6,870 bases of DNA. Source: Acidobacteriaceae bacterium (GTDB lineage Bacteria; Acidobacteriota; Terriglobia; Terriglobales; Acidobacteriaceae). The notes beneath the pieces were generated by a model. It saw only the letters and a list, made by a program, of their open reading frames with translations, had not been told where the DNA came from and did no database searches. Below are positions 1 to 6,847 of this stretch, piece after piece (positions within the stretch are counted from its first letter, which is position 1; each line of letters begins with the position of its first letter). The DNA lies in contig PLKR01000581.1 of NCBI GenBank assembly GCA_003140655.1, positions 812 through 7,681 on the forward strand, in the 5' to 3' direction. The translations under genes were made by a program, and so were the position numbers.

Positions 1-351
1 ATGAGGCCGCTACGCTTCATAGGGGATTCGCTGAAGGTGCTGCGCGAACTGCCGGAGGGGGTCAAGGACGAGATTGGGTTTGCGTTGGAGCGCGTCCAGA
101 GGGGCAAGATGCCGGAGAACGCGAAGCCACTGAAAGGTATTGCACCGGGCGTCCTGGAGATTGTTTCCGACTTCAGGGGCGATACGTTCAGGGCCGTCTA
201 TACCGTGCGGTTCCCAAAGGCCGTTTACGTTTTGCATGTGTTCCAGAAGAAATCCAAGCGGGGCATCGCAACGCCGAAGCATGAAATGGAACTCGTGGAG
301 AGGCGGCTGGCGCAAGTGGTGGAACTGGAGAAGCGAGCCGGAAGAACTTAA
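1..351 (+). CDS. Type II toxin, RelE/ParE superfamily, Gp49/HigB-like
   Basis: This 116-residue protein matches the phage-derived Gp49-like (HigB-like) toxin family, whose members have the RelE RNase fold and typically cleave mRNA on the ribosome. Visible family features are an N-terminal helical part (residues 1-35, 'LKVLRELPEGVKDEIGFAL'), then 'AKPLKG' (41-46), 'VLEIVSDFRGDTFRAVYTV' (51-69) and the basic stretch 'VLHVFQKKSKRGIATPKHE' (77-95), which contains the His and Lys/Arg residues expected at the RNA-contacting face. Length is normal for the family. The ATG is the first base of the window; the protein start aligns with the usual 'M-x-PL-R-x-x-G-x-S' beginning, so it is probably complete, but its Shine-Dalgarno site and promoter lie outside. 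The antitoxin gene follows on the same strand after a 40-bp gap. Toxin-first order is typical of higBA-type modules. Family assignment is firm; ribonuclease activity is inferred. Confidence 0.9.
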   Translation: MRPLRFIGDSLKVLRELPEGVKDEIGFALERVQRGKMPENAKPLKGIAPGVLEIVSDFRGDTFRAVYTVRFPKAVYVLHVFQKKSKRGIATPKHEMELVERRLAQVVELEKRAGRT

Positions 352-376
352 GGCGAACCATATGAAGTACGCCAAA

Positions 377-382
377 GAGGGG
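377..382 (+). promoter_or_regulatory. Shine-Dalgarno site that favours the antitoxin start at 392
   Basis: The purine run GAGGGG ends 9 nt before the ATG at 392. The competing ATG at 362 has only AAGG at 350-353, overlapping the toxin stop codon. The stronger site and better family alignment favour 392. A strong independent site would let the antitoxin be translated in excess over the toxin, which toxin-first modules need. Confidence 0.55.
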
Positions 383-391
383 CGACTCACT

Positions 392-745
392 ATGAAGAAG
401 CATGGGTACGTGGAAGGCAGTGGAAACGTCTACGCTGATCTGAGTGTTGTCAATCCCCAAGAGGCACGTGCCAAGGCTGATTTGGCTCACCGGATCGTTG
501 ACATCATCGAAGTCCGCAAACTGACACAAGTACGAGCCGGGAAGGTGCTAGGTGTGGACCAACCCAAGATCTCCGCCTTGAAGCGGGGCCGGCTCACTGA
601 TTTCTCCATCGAGCGGCTTGTTGGCTTTTTGCTTTTACTCGACCATAACGTGCAGATCACAGTTACGCCCAAACCCCATTCGAGCCGGAAACCACCGACC
701 TTGGAAGTGAACGCGATAGGGGCCGTTGCTGCCGCTCGCCGCTAA
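392..745 (+). CDS. Antitoxin, XRE-family helix-turn-helix protein (HigA-like)
   Basis: This 117-residue protein is the expected partner of the upstream toxin. Residues 1-30 show the typical antitoxin opening ('EGSGNVYADL', then 'NPQEARAKADLAHRI'). A helix-turn-helix lies at about 40-66 ('LTQVRAGKVLGVDQPKISAL'), followed by 'GRLTDFSIERLVGFL', the signature of the HTH_37/HigA-like group, and a short basic Pro-rich tail. Such proteins neutralise the toxin by direct binding and repress their own operon through the HTH. Two in-frame ATGs exist, at 362 and 392. I chose 392 because a strong purine-rich site (377-382) lies 9 nt upstream and the family N-terminus aligns there. Starting at 362 would add ten residues (MKYAKEGRLT) and leave only 10 bp after the toxin stop codon, with a weaker AAGG site. 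The last residues overlap the antisense tail of the transposase relic, which does not disturb this frame. Confidence 0.88.
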   Translation: MKKHGYVEGSGNVYADLSVVNPQEARAKADLAHRIVDIIEVRKLTQVRAGKVLGVDQPKISALKRGRLTDFSIERLVGFLLLLDHNVQITVTPKPHSSRKPPTLEVNAIGAVAAARR

Positions 746-1154
746 ACAGGACCTTGCATGTAATCTTCGTTCCCTTGCTACGCTTGGTTTTTCCGACTTT
801 CGATCCCCCTTTTTCGCTGGAGCAAAGCTCCCGTCGATTAAAGCCTTCTTTCACATTCAGGCCCCCTCGAACCCTTAGTTCGATGGCAAGTGCTTCGAGA
901 ACTCCTCTCATCATTATTCCAGACCGAACCCATTGCTGAAATCTGCGATGGCGGGTCTGGAATGACGTGTAGCGGTCCGGAACATCCGCCCAGGAAACAC
1001 CCGTCCATAACACCCACAAAATGTCATTCAAGACCGCACGCCGGTTCTTCCAAGGCCGTCCGCCTCGGTCTTTCCGGCGCGGCGGTTCCGGAATGCGTTT
1101 GTCCAGGGTCTCCCATTGCGCGTCGGTCAGGTCACGCGAACTTGTTCGAGGCAT
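663..1154 (-). pseudogene. IS5-family transposase (DUF4096 type), truncated and frameshifted relic
   Basis: The reading frame starts at ATG 1154-1152 with an AAGGGA Shine-Dalgarno site (1159-1164) four bases upstream. Residues 1-100 are a clear IS5-family transposase N-terminus: 'LTDAQWETLDKRIPEPPRRK', 'GGRPWKNRRAVLNDILWVL', 'TGVSWADVPDRY', 'HRRFQQWVRSG', 'VLEALAIELRVRGGLN'. Families of this type continue with F-I-D-G-S/T-F-x-P-A-K-K-G-G, which carries the first catalytic Asp of the DDE triad. Here the frame reads 'FNRRELCSSEKGG' instead, because an extra base near 838-839 and a missing base in the homopolymer at 805-814 shift the frame and then restore it; reading the intervening bases in the other frame gives exactly FIDGSFAPAKK. 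Homology resumes with 'SKVGKTKRSKGTKI' and stops at about 762. The last 32 codons are unrelated sequence antisense to the antitoxin end. The rest of the DDE domain is absent, so the gene cannot encode an active transposase. Confidence 0.85.
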
Positions 1155-1201
1155 CGAATCCCTTCAGGTCAATCGCTGCAAGCGAGTTTTGTGTTGGCTC
1201 C
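755..1201 (-). mobile_element. Partial IS5-family insertion sequence, 3' part lost
   Basis: Transposase homology is continuous from 1154 down to about 762 on the minus strand and then ends abruptly 17 bp beyond the antitoxin stop codon, so the downstream half of the element and its terminal inverted repeat are missing. The upstream end is not certain: IS5-family leaders are short, and on the minus strand the sequence GAGCCAACAC starts at 1201, 47 bases before the transposase ATG, after an AT-rich TAG. This is a plausible terminus but cannot be proved without the partner repeat or a related intact copy. No target-site duplication can be identified because only one side is left. The presence of a transposon relic is secure; the exact limits are approximate. 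Confidence 0.6.
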
Positions 1202-1592
1202 TACTATTCAACAGTTCGGTTGCTTTTGGACGCAATAGCCATGCTGCACAAGTCACTGTGATGCGCCCCGAACAAGCTTTCGGGCGACAGCATCGGAACG
1301 AGCACGTCCTAGCGACATCTACCGTCGCCCTTCCGAAGTTGTCGTAGTGTTGACCTGGGCATAACACGCCTCCGACGCTGCGGGAGCACAACACGCATCC
1401 GTACAGAAGTGCGCGTCTTGCCGAGATAGGCGACGAAAGAGCAGATTTCAAAGTGCATCGGCCGAATTGTGCCGCATGACTACTGCAGTCGACTAAAGGA
1501 TCGAAATCAGACTGACACTACACGTCTTCAAAGTCGAGAGGGAATTCCGGGACGATTAAGAGTATTATGTCTCCCTGACTAACCTGGGGGCC
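1155..1592. other. Intergenic region with no recognisable gene
   Basis: About 440 bases lie between the start of the transposase relic and the receptor gene. Reading all six frames gives only short, low-complexity or Cys/Arg-rich translations with no family resemblance that I recognise. The first 47 bases are the probable IS leader. The part closest to the receptor must contain its promoter. A TATTAT box at 1563-1568 could serve as a -10 element, but no acceptable -35 sequence lies 15-19 bases before it, so I do not call a promoter. Small palindromes (ACTGCAGT at 1482-1489, GGAATTCC at 1541-1548) are visible but are too short to call as operators. No tRNA, riboswitch or terminator-like hairpin was seen. 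Confidence 0.6.
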
Positions 1593-1609
1593 TTGTCTAA
1601 TCGAATCCT

Positions 1610-1615
1610 AGGGGG
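1610..1615 (+). promoter_or_regulatory. Shine-Dalgarno site that sets the receptor start at 1623
   Basis: AGGGGG ends seven bases before the ATG at 1623, an ideal spacing. An in-frame TTG at 1593 would add ten residues (MSNRILGGGS), but the G-run before it (1586-1590) is only two bases away, which is too close for a ribosome-binding site. Starting at 1623 also gives a compact signal peptide. Confidence 0.7.
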
Positions 1616-1622
1616 CGGTTCG

Positions 1623-4600
1623 ATGAGTTTGCGTCCGATAGCGGTATCGCTTCTTGTTGGAATCTTCCTCATTACCTTCTTTCTAAATAGGCTGAATGCG
1701 CAAACAACCACCTCCGGCGCAGTGACCGGCGTCGTCACTGATCAGAGTGGTGCGGTTGTGCCGAATGCGGATGTCGAGATCAGGGACATCACCAAAGGCA
1801 CGATAGAGTCAACCAAGACAGACCGCGATGGGGTGTACCGCTTCTTCTTTCTTTCTCCCAGCCAATACACGCTAACCGTGGTACACGACCGATTTCGCAG
1901 CGAAACCCGGAGCGTGACTGTATTGCTAGAGACGCCAGTCACCGTCAACATCATGCTGGAGATTGCGAAAGCAAACATGCAACTGGTCGTGACTGCAGAA
2001 GCTCCTCTCGTTCAGGCAGACAACGGCGACGTTTCGATTACCATGAGCCAGACGCAGATCTCGGAACTACCCAATCCCGGTAACGACCTCACCTACATCG
2101 CCCAGACCGCCCCCGGCGCAATCATGAACACCGATAATGCCCGCACGGGAGGCGGGGGCGGGAACTTTTCCATCTTGGGTATGCCGGGGACCTCAAATCT
2201 CTTCACCGTGAATGGCATGAACGACAACTTAGGTCATCTAAGCTTCACTAGCGCTTCGGGCATGCTTCTGGGTCAGAACCAGATTCAGGAAGCCACCGTG
2301 GTGAGTGATGGCTACTCGGGACATTTTGGTGATGCCCCAGGCTCGTTTGTGAACTACGTCACAAAGTCCGGAGGAAACGACTTCCACGGAAACGCCGAGT
2401 ACTTTTGGAATGGTAGCGTGTTGAACGCTACCGACTGGATCACGAAAGCATTCGGCAATCCTCGGCCGTTCGACATCGCCAATCAATGGGCAGGTTCGGT
2501 GGGTGGGCCGATCCACAAAAACAGGCTGTTTTTCTTTTTTGATGCCGAGGGCTTGCGAGTCTTGCTGCCCTCTCCGGTGCAGGTGATTCTCCCGAGCCCA
2601 CAGTTCGAGGCGGCAACCATCGCCAATATCGATTCTATTTTCGGCTCTGCGTCCGCTTCCGAGGCTTTCTACAAGCAAATGTTCAGTTTGTATAACCAAA
2701 CCCCTGGAATAGCAGCAGCTACTCCGGGGAGTTTCTCCGATCCTCTCGGCTGTATCGACGCCAGCCCGAGTGGTGTGTTCATCGGTCCGCAGACCGCGCA
2801 AGGGCAACTCGGTGTGAATCTTCCGTGCGCAATCCATTTTCAGGAAACAATTGGGCAGCCGACGAGTGAATCCCTTGTGTCTGGCCGCATGGATTGGAAC
2901 ATCCGGACCAACGACCGTGCTTTCTTCCTCCTGCAATACGACAATGGCCGTCAACCCATTGTCCTCGACCCCGTGAGCCCGCTTTTCAACGTCTATTACT
3001 CCGGGCCGTGGTGGCAAGCCCAGTTGAACGAAACTCACACATTTGGAGCAACCGCCGCGAACCAGTTCCTATTGGCGGGTACTTACCAGGATGGGGTGAC
3101 GAGCGTCGTCAACCCGGCGCAAACGCTGGCTGCTTTTCCGACCACACTGGATTGGTCTAGCGCGGGTCAGCCGTTCGCATCGCTGGGAGGATTTGACTAC
3201 ATCTATGGCTATCCCATCGGCCGAGGGCTCACGCAGTATGAGATCGCCGATGATTTTCTGAAGACGCGGGGCAAGCACAAGTTCGGATTCGGCGGAGACT
3301 TCCTGCGAGCATATTTGAGCAACTCAGCTTATGCGCAGAACGCGGTCGGAGATGTCGTCCCACAAACCATTGATGCATTTTATTCCGGAGGCGTGGACCC
3401 AGCGTCTCCCCAGAGCGACTCCACACGCTTGCGTCAATCGTTTCCCACGCAGCTCGCACAGCGCTTCGCAACCTACACTCTTGCGGGATATGGGCAGGAT
3501 GAGTGGCACGCCAAATCCAACCTAACCCTTACTCTCGCCCTGCGGCTGGAACATGAATCGAATCCGGTCTGTGCCCACGATTGCTTTTCTGAATTATCTG
3601 GACCATTTGAATCGATCAGTCACGACCCCGCTCAACCTTACAATCAGGCGCTCTCGAAACGCAGGCAAGCCTTTTTTCACAAAGATGCTATTCTATGGGC
3701 GCCACGATTCAGTTTCGCCTGGCAACCGCGGGGAGTTTCGCATAATACTGTAGTGCGTGGCGGTGCCGGTTTGTTTTATGAGCTGACCGGCGGGTTCGGA
3801 ACCCCTTTCTCTCAGAATCCACCGCTCGTTAACCATGTGTCAGTATCTGGCGCCTACAATCTCGCTCCGGCAGAAACCAACAGCCTTTTTAAAGTAGCCG
3901 CAGCCTCAAATGCTGCCTTTGTCGAGGGGTTTGCAGCCGGCGACAACCTTGCTGAGATCAAAGCGTCGGATCCTCTTCACTTCTTCCCTCCCAGCATTAT
4001 CGTTGCGACGAACAATCCCCGTTCATCCCAATATCAGAAGTGGAGTCTGGAAGTGCAGCAGCCGTTTGGTACCCGCACTTCGGTGACTCTCGGATACTAT
4101 GGAAATCACGGAATTCACGAGTTCGTGCAAAATCCCTCAGCCAATGCTTACGGATGGGGTCCATTTCCGGCCACAGTCTGTGCGAGCCCGCCCGTTCCGC
4201 CCTGTGCCGACCCTCGTTTCAGCGGTGTCACTGAATTCGCCACACCCGGAATCTCGAACTACAACGGCTTGATTGTTTCCTTTCGGAAAAAGTTTGCTGG
4301 ATTCGGCAATGGTCTATTCCAGGCGAACTACACCTACGGCCATGCTCTGGATGAAGTTTCCAACGGCGGCCTGGACGAATTCACTGCAGGCAGTTCCGAA
4401 TACCCTCAGGACCCTTCTCATCTGCGGGGCAGCTACGGACCGGCAGATTACGACGTTCGTCACTCCTTCAATGCGAACTATGTGTGGCAACTCCCGGTCA
4501 AAACCATGCTCCACGGCCGCGGCCCCGATTTCCTCGTGAAGGGATGGCAGGTCGCGGGAACGATTTTCGCCCGAACCGGATTTCCTTACACGGTGATCGA

Positions 4601-5162
4601 TCTCGCAGAATCCGGTAACCTGGCTGGGAACAATTTCTATGGAACAATCTACTCTGTTCCAGTCGCCCCACTCAGCGGTTCCCATTCCTGCGGAGCGGGA
4701 GCCGTAATCCCACCCTTCCCGCATCCTTGTTGGCCTCCGCAGTTGATTACGCTGGCCGACGGTTCAGAAGCGCCGAATCCGGCCGCACTGTTTGTGCAGG
4801 CGGGTTGCGAGATTTCGTTCAATGCAGGGAACCTACCCGATTCACAGGGACCTTGTTCGGGCTCTGCCGTTTCCTTTGCGCAAGGACGCAACCGTTTTCG
4901 CTATCCGAGCTACTTCAATACTGACTTTACGGTCATGAAGAAAACGAGCCTCGTCGGTGATAAGGTGGTGTTTGGCATTGGTATCCAATTCTTTAATTTT
5001 TTCAATCACCCAAATTTCGGCCCACCCGACAACTACAGCTCGGACCAAGGGTTCGGACAGATATCGACGATGGAGATGCCACCGACCAGCATCCTGGGAT
5101 CTGGCCTTGGAGGCGATGTTTCCCCCCGCATGATCCAACTGAAAGCGCGGATCCGGTTTTAG
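1623..5162 (+). CDS. Oar-like TonB-dependent outer-membrane receptor with carboxypeptidase-regulatory-like domain
   Basis: This intact 1179-residue protein is a large outer-membrane receptor of the Oar type, abundant in Acidobacteriota. Residues 1-26 are a signal peptide with a hydrophobic core and a probable cleavage site after LNA. Residues 32-113 form a carboxypeptidase-regulatory-like beta-sandwich ('GAVTGVVTDQSGAVVPNADV', 'TDRDGVYRF'). Residues about 121-255 form the plug ('LVVTAEAPLVQ', a Gly-rich loop at 176-180, 'LFTVNGMNDN', 'FVNYVTKSGGNDFHGNAEYF'). The remaining 900 or so residues are beta-barrel, with typical late strands ('DYDVRHSFNANYVWQLP', 'RYPSYFNTDFTVMKK', 'FGIGIQFFNFFNHPNFGPP') and a C-terminal Phe ('IQLKARIRF') as recognised by the BAM complex. 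Ten cysteines occur as five close pairs, probably loop disulfides. The family is thought to import large substrates, often glycans or peptides, using TonB energy; no canonical TonB box is obvious, and no SusD partner or enzyme nearby indicates the ligand. Confidence 0.9.
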   Translation: MSLRPIAVSLLVGIFLITFFLNRLNAQTTTSGAVTGVVTDQSGAVVPNADVEIRDITKGTIESTKTDRDGVYRFFFLSPSQYTLTVVHDRFRSETRSVTVLLETPVTVNIMLEIAKANMQLVVTAEAPLVQADNGDVSITMSQTQISELPNPGNDLTYIAQTAPGAIMNTDNARTGGGGGNFSILGMPGTSNLFTVNGMNDNLGHLSFTSASGMLLGQNQIQEATVVSDGYSGHFGDAPGSFVNYVTKSGGNDFHGNAEYFWNGSVLNATDWITKAFGNPRPFDIANQWAGSVGGPIHKNRLFFFFDAEGLRVLLPSPVQVILPSPQFEAATIANIDSIFGSASASEAFYKQMFSLYNQTPGIAAATPGSFSDPLGCIDASPSGVFIGPQTAQGQLGVNLPCAIHFQETIGQPTSESLVSGRMDWNIRTNDRAFFLLQYDNGRQPIVLDPVSPLFNVYYSGPWWQAQLNETHTFGATAANQFLLAGTYQDGVTSVVNPAQTLAAFPTTLDWSSAGQPFASLGGFDYIYGYPIGRGLTQYEIADDFLKTRGKHKFGFGGDFLRAYLSNSAYAQNAVGDVVPQTIDAFYSGGVDPASPQSDSTRLRQSFPTQLAQRFATYTLAGYGQDEWHAKSNLTLTLALRLEHESNPVCAHDCFSELSGPFESISHDPAQPYNQALSKRRQAFFHKDAILWAPRFSFAWQPRGVSHNTVVRGGAGLFYELTGGFGTPFSQNPPLVNHVSVSGAYNLAPAETNSLFKVAAASNAAFVEGFAAGDNLAEIKASDPLHFFPPSIIVATNNPRSSQYQKWSLEVQQPFGTRTSVTLGYYGNHGIHEFVQNPSANAYGWGPFPATVCASPPVPPCADPRFSGVTEFATPGISNYNGLIVSFRKKFAGFGNGLFQANYTYGHALDEVSNGGLDEFTAGSSEYPQDPSHLRGSYGPADYDVRHSFNANYVWQLPVKTMLHGRGPDFLVKGWQVAGTIFARTGFPYTVIDLAESGNLAGNNFYGTIYSVPVAPLSGSHSCGAGAVIPPFPHPCWPPQLITLADGSEAPNPAALFVQAGCEISFNAGNLPDSQGPCSGSAVSFAQGRNRFRYPSYFNTDFTVMKKTSLVGDKVVFGIGIQFFNFFNHPNFGPPDNYSSDQGFGQISTMEMPPTSILGSGLGGDVSPRMIQLKARIRF

Positions 5163-5183
5163 GCAGCGAGCGGATGATCAGGC

Positions 5184-5202
5184 GGGGAGGCAACGCCTCT
5201 CC
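5184..5202. terminator. Hairpin between convergent genes, possible bidirectional terminator
   Basis: GGGGAGGC (5184-5191), a three-base loop AAC and GCCTCTCC (5195-5202) form an 8-bp stem with one G-T wobble. It sits in the 54-bp gap between the receptor stop codon and the stop codon of the convergent TPR gene, where a shared terminator is expected. Neither strand has a T-tract after the stem, so it is not a canonical intrinsic terminator; it may instead stabilise 3' ends of both transcripts. Confidence 0.45.
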
Positions 5203-5216
5203 AAACGATACGTTGG

Positions 5217-6836
5217 CTATCGGGGCTGGTCGAGCCCGACGCGGTGGACCAAATCCACAAAACGTGGGTCACTGCGCAAAGGATCGAGGTATGGATGGAC
5301 CTTGATCAACTGCAGCATGTTTGATTGTTCCTCGTAGGCTCGTTCCAGCCAGGCAAGTGCCTGCTCGTTGTCGCCGAGCCCTAAATAAGCGTTCACAAAG
5401 GGCGCGGCGGTCACGTAGCTTTTCTGCTGCCGTCGTTTCAGCTCATCAACCAGGTGAAGGGCTTCGCTACGACGCCCAGCATGCGCATAGGCCCGAACCA
5501 GCACGCCCATTACCATCGGATTCCGGTCGGGGCCGAGCGCCTTCTCCAGCACCGGAATCGCTTCGTCCGGTTGGCCGTTGGCAATCAGCGCGAGCCCCAG
5601 ATACCAATGGTCCGGGTCGTCGTTTCGCAACTCCCGGATGGCCTCGTCGTAACGCCTCGCATAAAACAAAATGAAGCCATTGGTGATCGCAACGCCTCCA
5701 ACCGGAGTAATCCCAGCGCCTCCGAGCGGATCAAGTTCGCGGGCACGCTGGACCCACTCCAGGGCTTCGTCCGTCCGCCCCTGGCACAGCAGCCACTTAG
5801 CGTACCCGACGTGAGCACCAGCATCGTTCGAGTTCAACTCCAGAGCCCGCTTAAATTCCGCTTCGGCGTCGCTCCACTGCCACTGTTTCTGATATACCTC
5901 GGCAAGCAAGACGTGTGGTTCCGCAAGGTCCGGATCCAGTTCAATTGCTTTTCGGGCTGCACTCATCATTTTTGGATGGGTTTCCTTTGGGGGGGCACCG
6001 CCGCGAACTGATCCGAGTCTCTCGTAAACGTTCGCGAGGCCTACGTAAGCCGGTGCAAAGTTAGCGTCCTTGCCGATCGTTTCCTCAAAGTAGGCAACGC
6101 TCTGTTCAAGCTCAGCCGGGCTGCTACTCTTGCTGAATTCATTTTCGGCTTTAAGATAGCTCTCGTAAACTTCAGGCGAGACATGATGCGCCGCAATTAG
6201 CCTGGCGCGCTCCTCTCCGGTAATCTTGACCTCCACTCTGCGCGCGATCGATTGCGCCACCTCGCTCTCGAGCGCAAGCACGTCCCCCAACTCGCCGTCG
6301 TACTCATCCGCCCAAAGGTGCTCGTCGGTTGCGGCGCGAATCAACTGGGCGTGCACACGAATCCGGCTGCCCTGCCGTATCACCGAACCTTCGACGAGGG
6401 CGTCCACCCCAAGCGTCCTGGCAATCTCTGGCACGGAGAGCTTCGTATCCTTGAAGCGCATGACCGAGGTACGGGAAATGACGCGCAGATCATGGATTCT
6501 GGCCAGGCGTCCGCACAGCTCTTCGGTCATCTCGTCAGCCAGGTATTCCTGAGTTGAGTCGCCCGACAGGTTGCTCAAGGGCAGGACTGCCAGCGACCTG
6601 ATTTTGGGTTGGGTCGTATGCCCAGCGCGGTCCCGGAGCATGACGTAGGCGACGGCAATCAGCGCGAGTCCAGCCACACCGCCTAGAACAAACCAAAGAC
6701 GCGCCCGCGAAGTCCCGGTTCGTCGGACGTCGACTTCTCCATCCGCCAGCCGTTCCGCCCCAAGCCCGTCCTCATTTGGATTTGACCGCAGAGGAACAAC
6801 AGCGGGCAACTCGATCGGCGACACTCCGGCAGACAA
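5217..6836 (-). CDS. Membrane-anchored TolB-like/TPR protein (CadC-like regulator type, without visible winged helix)
   Basis: This 539-residue protein has a polar N-terminal linker (1-44), one transmembrane helix at about 46-67 ('LWFVLGGVAGLALIAVAYVM'), and a TolB-N/FlgO-like domain at about 79-205 with the hallmark 'SLAVLPLSNLSGD', 'YLADEMTEELCGRLARI', 'LRVISRTSVMRFK', 'LGVDALVEGSV' and 'HLWADEYDGEL'. From about 218 to the end it is a TPR array, with clear units near 260-302, 306-338, 340-371 and 410-434 ('A-x-x-x-F-x-x-A-L-x-L' type). It ends with 'YLDPLRSDPRFVDLVHRVGL', common in this family. In acidobacteria this arrangement usually follows an N-terminal OmpR-type winged helix, making a membrane-bound transcription factor. 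Here TTG 6836 is the first start after an in-frame TGA at 6866-6864, with AGAGAGG four bases upstream. The winged helix may be lost, frameshifted or outside the window. The ligand and target genes cannot be deduced. Confidence 0.82.
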   Translation of the reverse strand: MSAGVSPIELPAVVPLRSNPNEDGLGAERLADGEVDVRRTGTSRARLWFVLGGVAGLALIAVAYVMLRDRAGHTTQPKIRSLAVLPLSNLSGDSTQEYLADEMTEELCGRLARIHDLRVISRTSVMRFKDTKLSVPEIARTLGVDALVEGSVIRQGSRIRVHAQLIRAATDEHLWADEYDGELGDVLALESEVAQSIARRVEVKITGEERARLIAAHHVSPEVYESYLKAENEFSKSSSPAELEQSVAYFEETIGKDANFAPAYVGLANVYERLGSVRGGAPPKETHPKMMSAARKAIELDPDLAEPHVLLAEVYQKQWQWSDAEAEFKRALELNSNDAGAHVGYAKWLLCQGRTDEALEWVQRARELDPLGGAGITPVGGVAITNGFILFYARRYDEAIRELRNDDPDHWYLGLALIANGQPDEAIPVLEKALGPDRNPMVMGVLVRAYAHAGRRSEALHLVDELKRRQQKSYVTAAPFVNAYLGLGDNEQALAWLERAYEEQSNMLQLIKVHPYLDPLRSDPRFVDLVHRVGLDQPR

Positions 6837-6840
6837 ATCG

Positions 6841-6847
6841 CCTCTCT
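6841..6847 (-). promoter_or_regulatory. Possible Shine-Dalgarno site for the TTG start of the TPR gene
   Basis: AGAGAGG on the minus strand lies four bases before TTG 6836-6834. The spacing is short but usable. It is the only reasonable site near the first start codon after the in-frame TGA. If the gene is really the frameshifted remainder of a longer winged-helix protein, this purine run is part of coding sequence and not a ribosome-binding site. Confidence 0.3.

Noticed and set aside
140..391. Extending the antitoxin frame upstream to 140 as one 201-residue protein
   Set aside because: The extra part overlaps the toxin gene in another frame and has no family similarity, while the antitoxin homology starts at about 392.
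890..1347. Two overlapping plus-strand open frames (890-1261 and 1021-1347)
   Set aside because: Most of their length is antisense to the conserved transposase N-terminus, and the remaining tails match nothing I recognise.
1164..1451. A 95-codon minus-strand open frame upstream of the transposase
   Set aside because: It is Cys/Arg-rich with no domain, has no good Shine-Dalgarno site, and ends just before the transposase start; it is more likely IS leader plus chance sequence.
1447..1534. Direct repeat TTCAAAGT at 1447-1454 and 1527-1534
   Set aside because: An 8-base repeat 80 bases apart is not unlikely by chance in a region of this size, and the flanks do not match.
1563..1568. TATTAT as a -10 promoter element for the receptor
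   Set aside because: No sequence close to TTGACA occurs 15-19 bases upstream, so a sigma-70 promoter is not supported.
2238..3038. A 266-codon open frame on the minus strand inside the receptor gene
   Set aside because: It is fully antisense to a well-recognised receptor segment (late plug and early barrel), has no family resemblance, and its composition is what the complement of the receptor codons gives.
5454..6011. A 185-codon open frame on the plus strand opposite the TPR gene
   Set aside because: It is antisense to clear TPR repeats and shows no recognisable domain.
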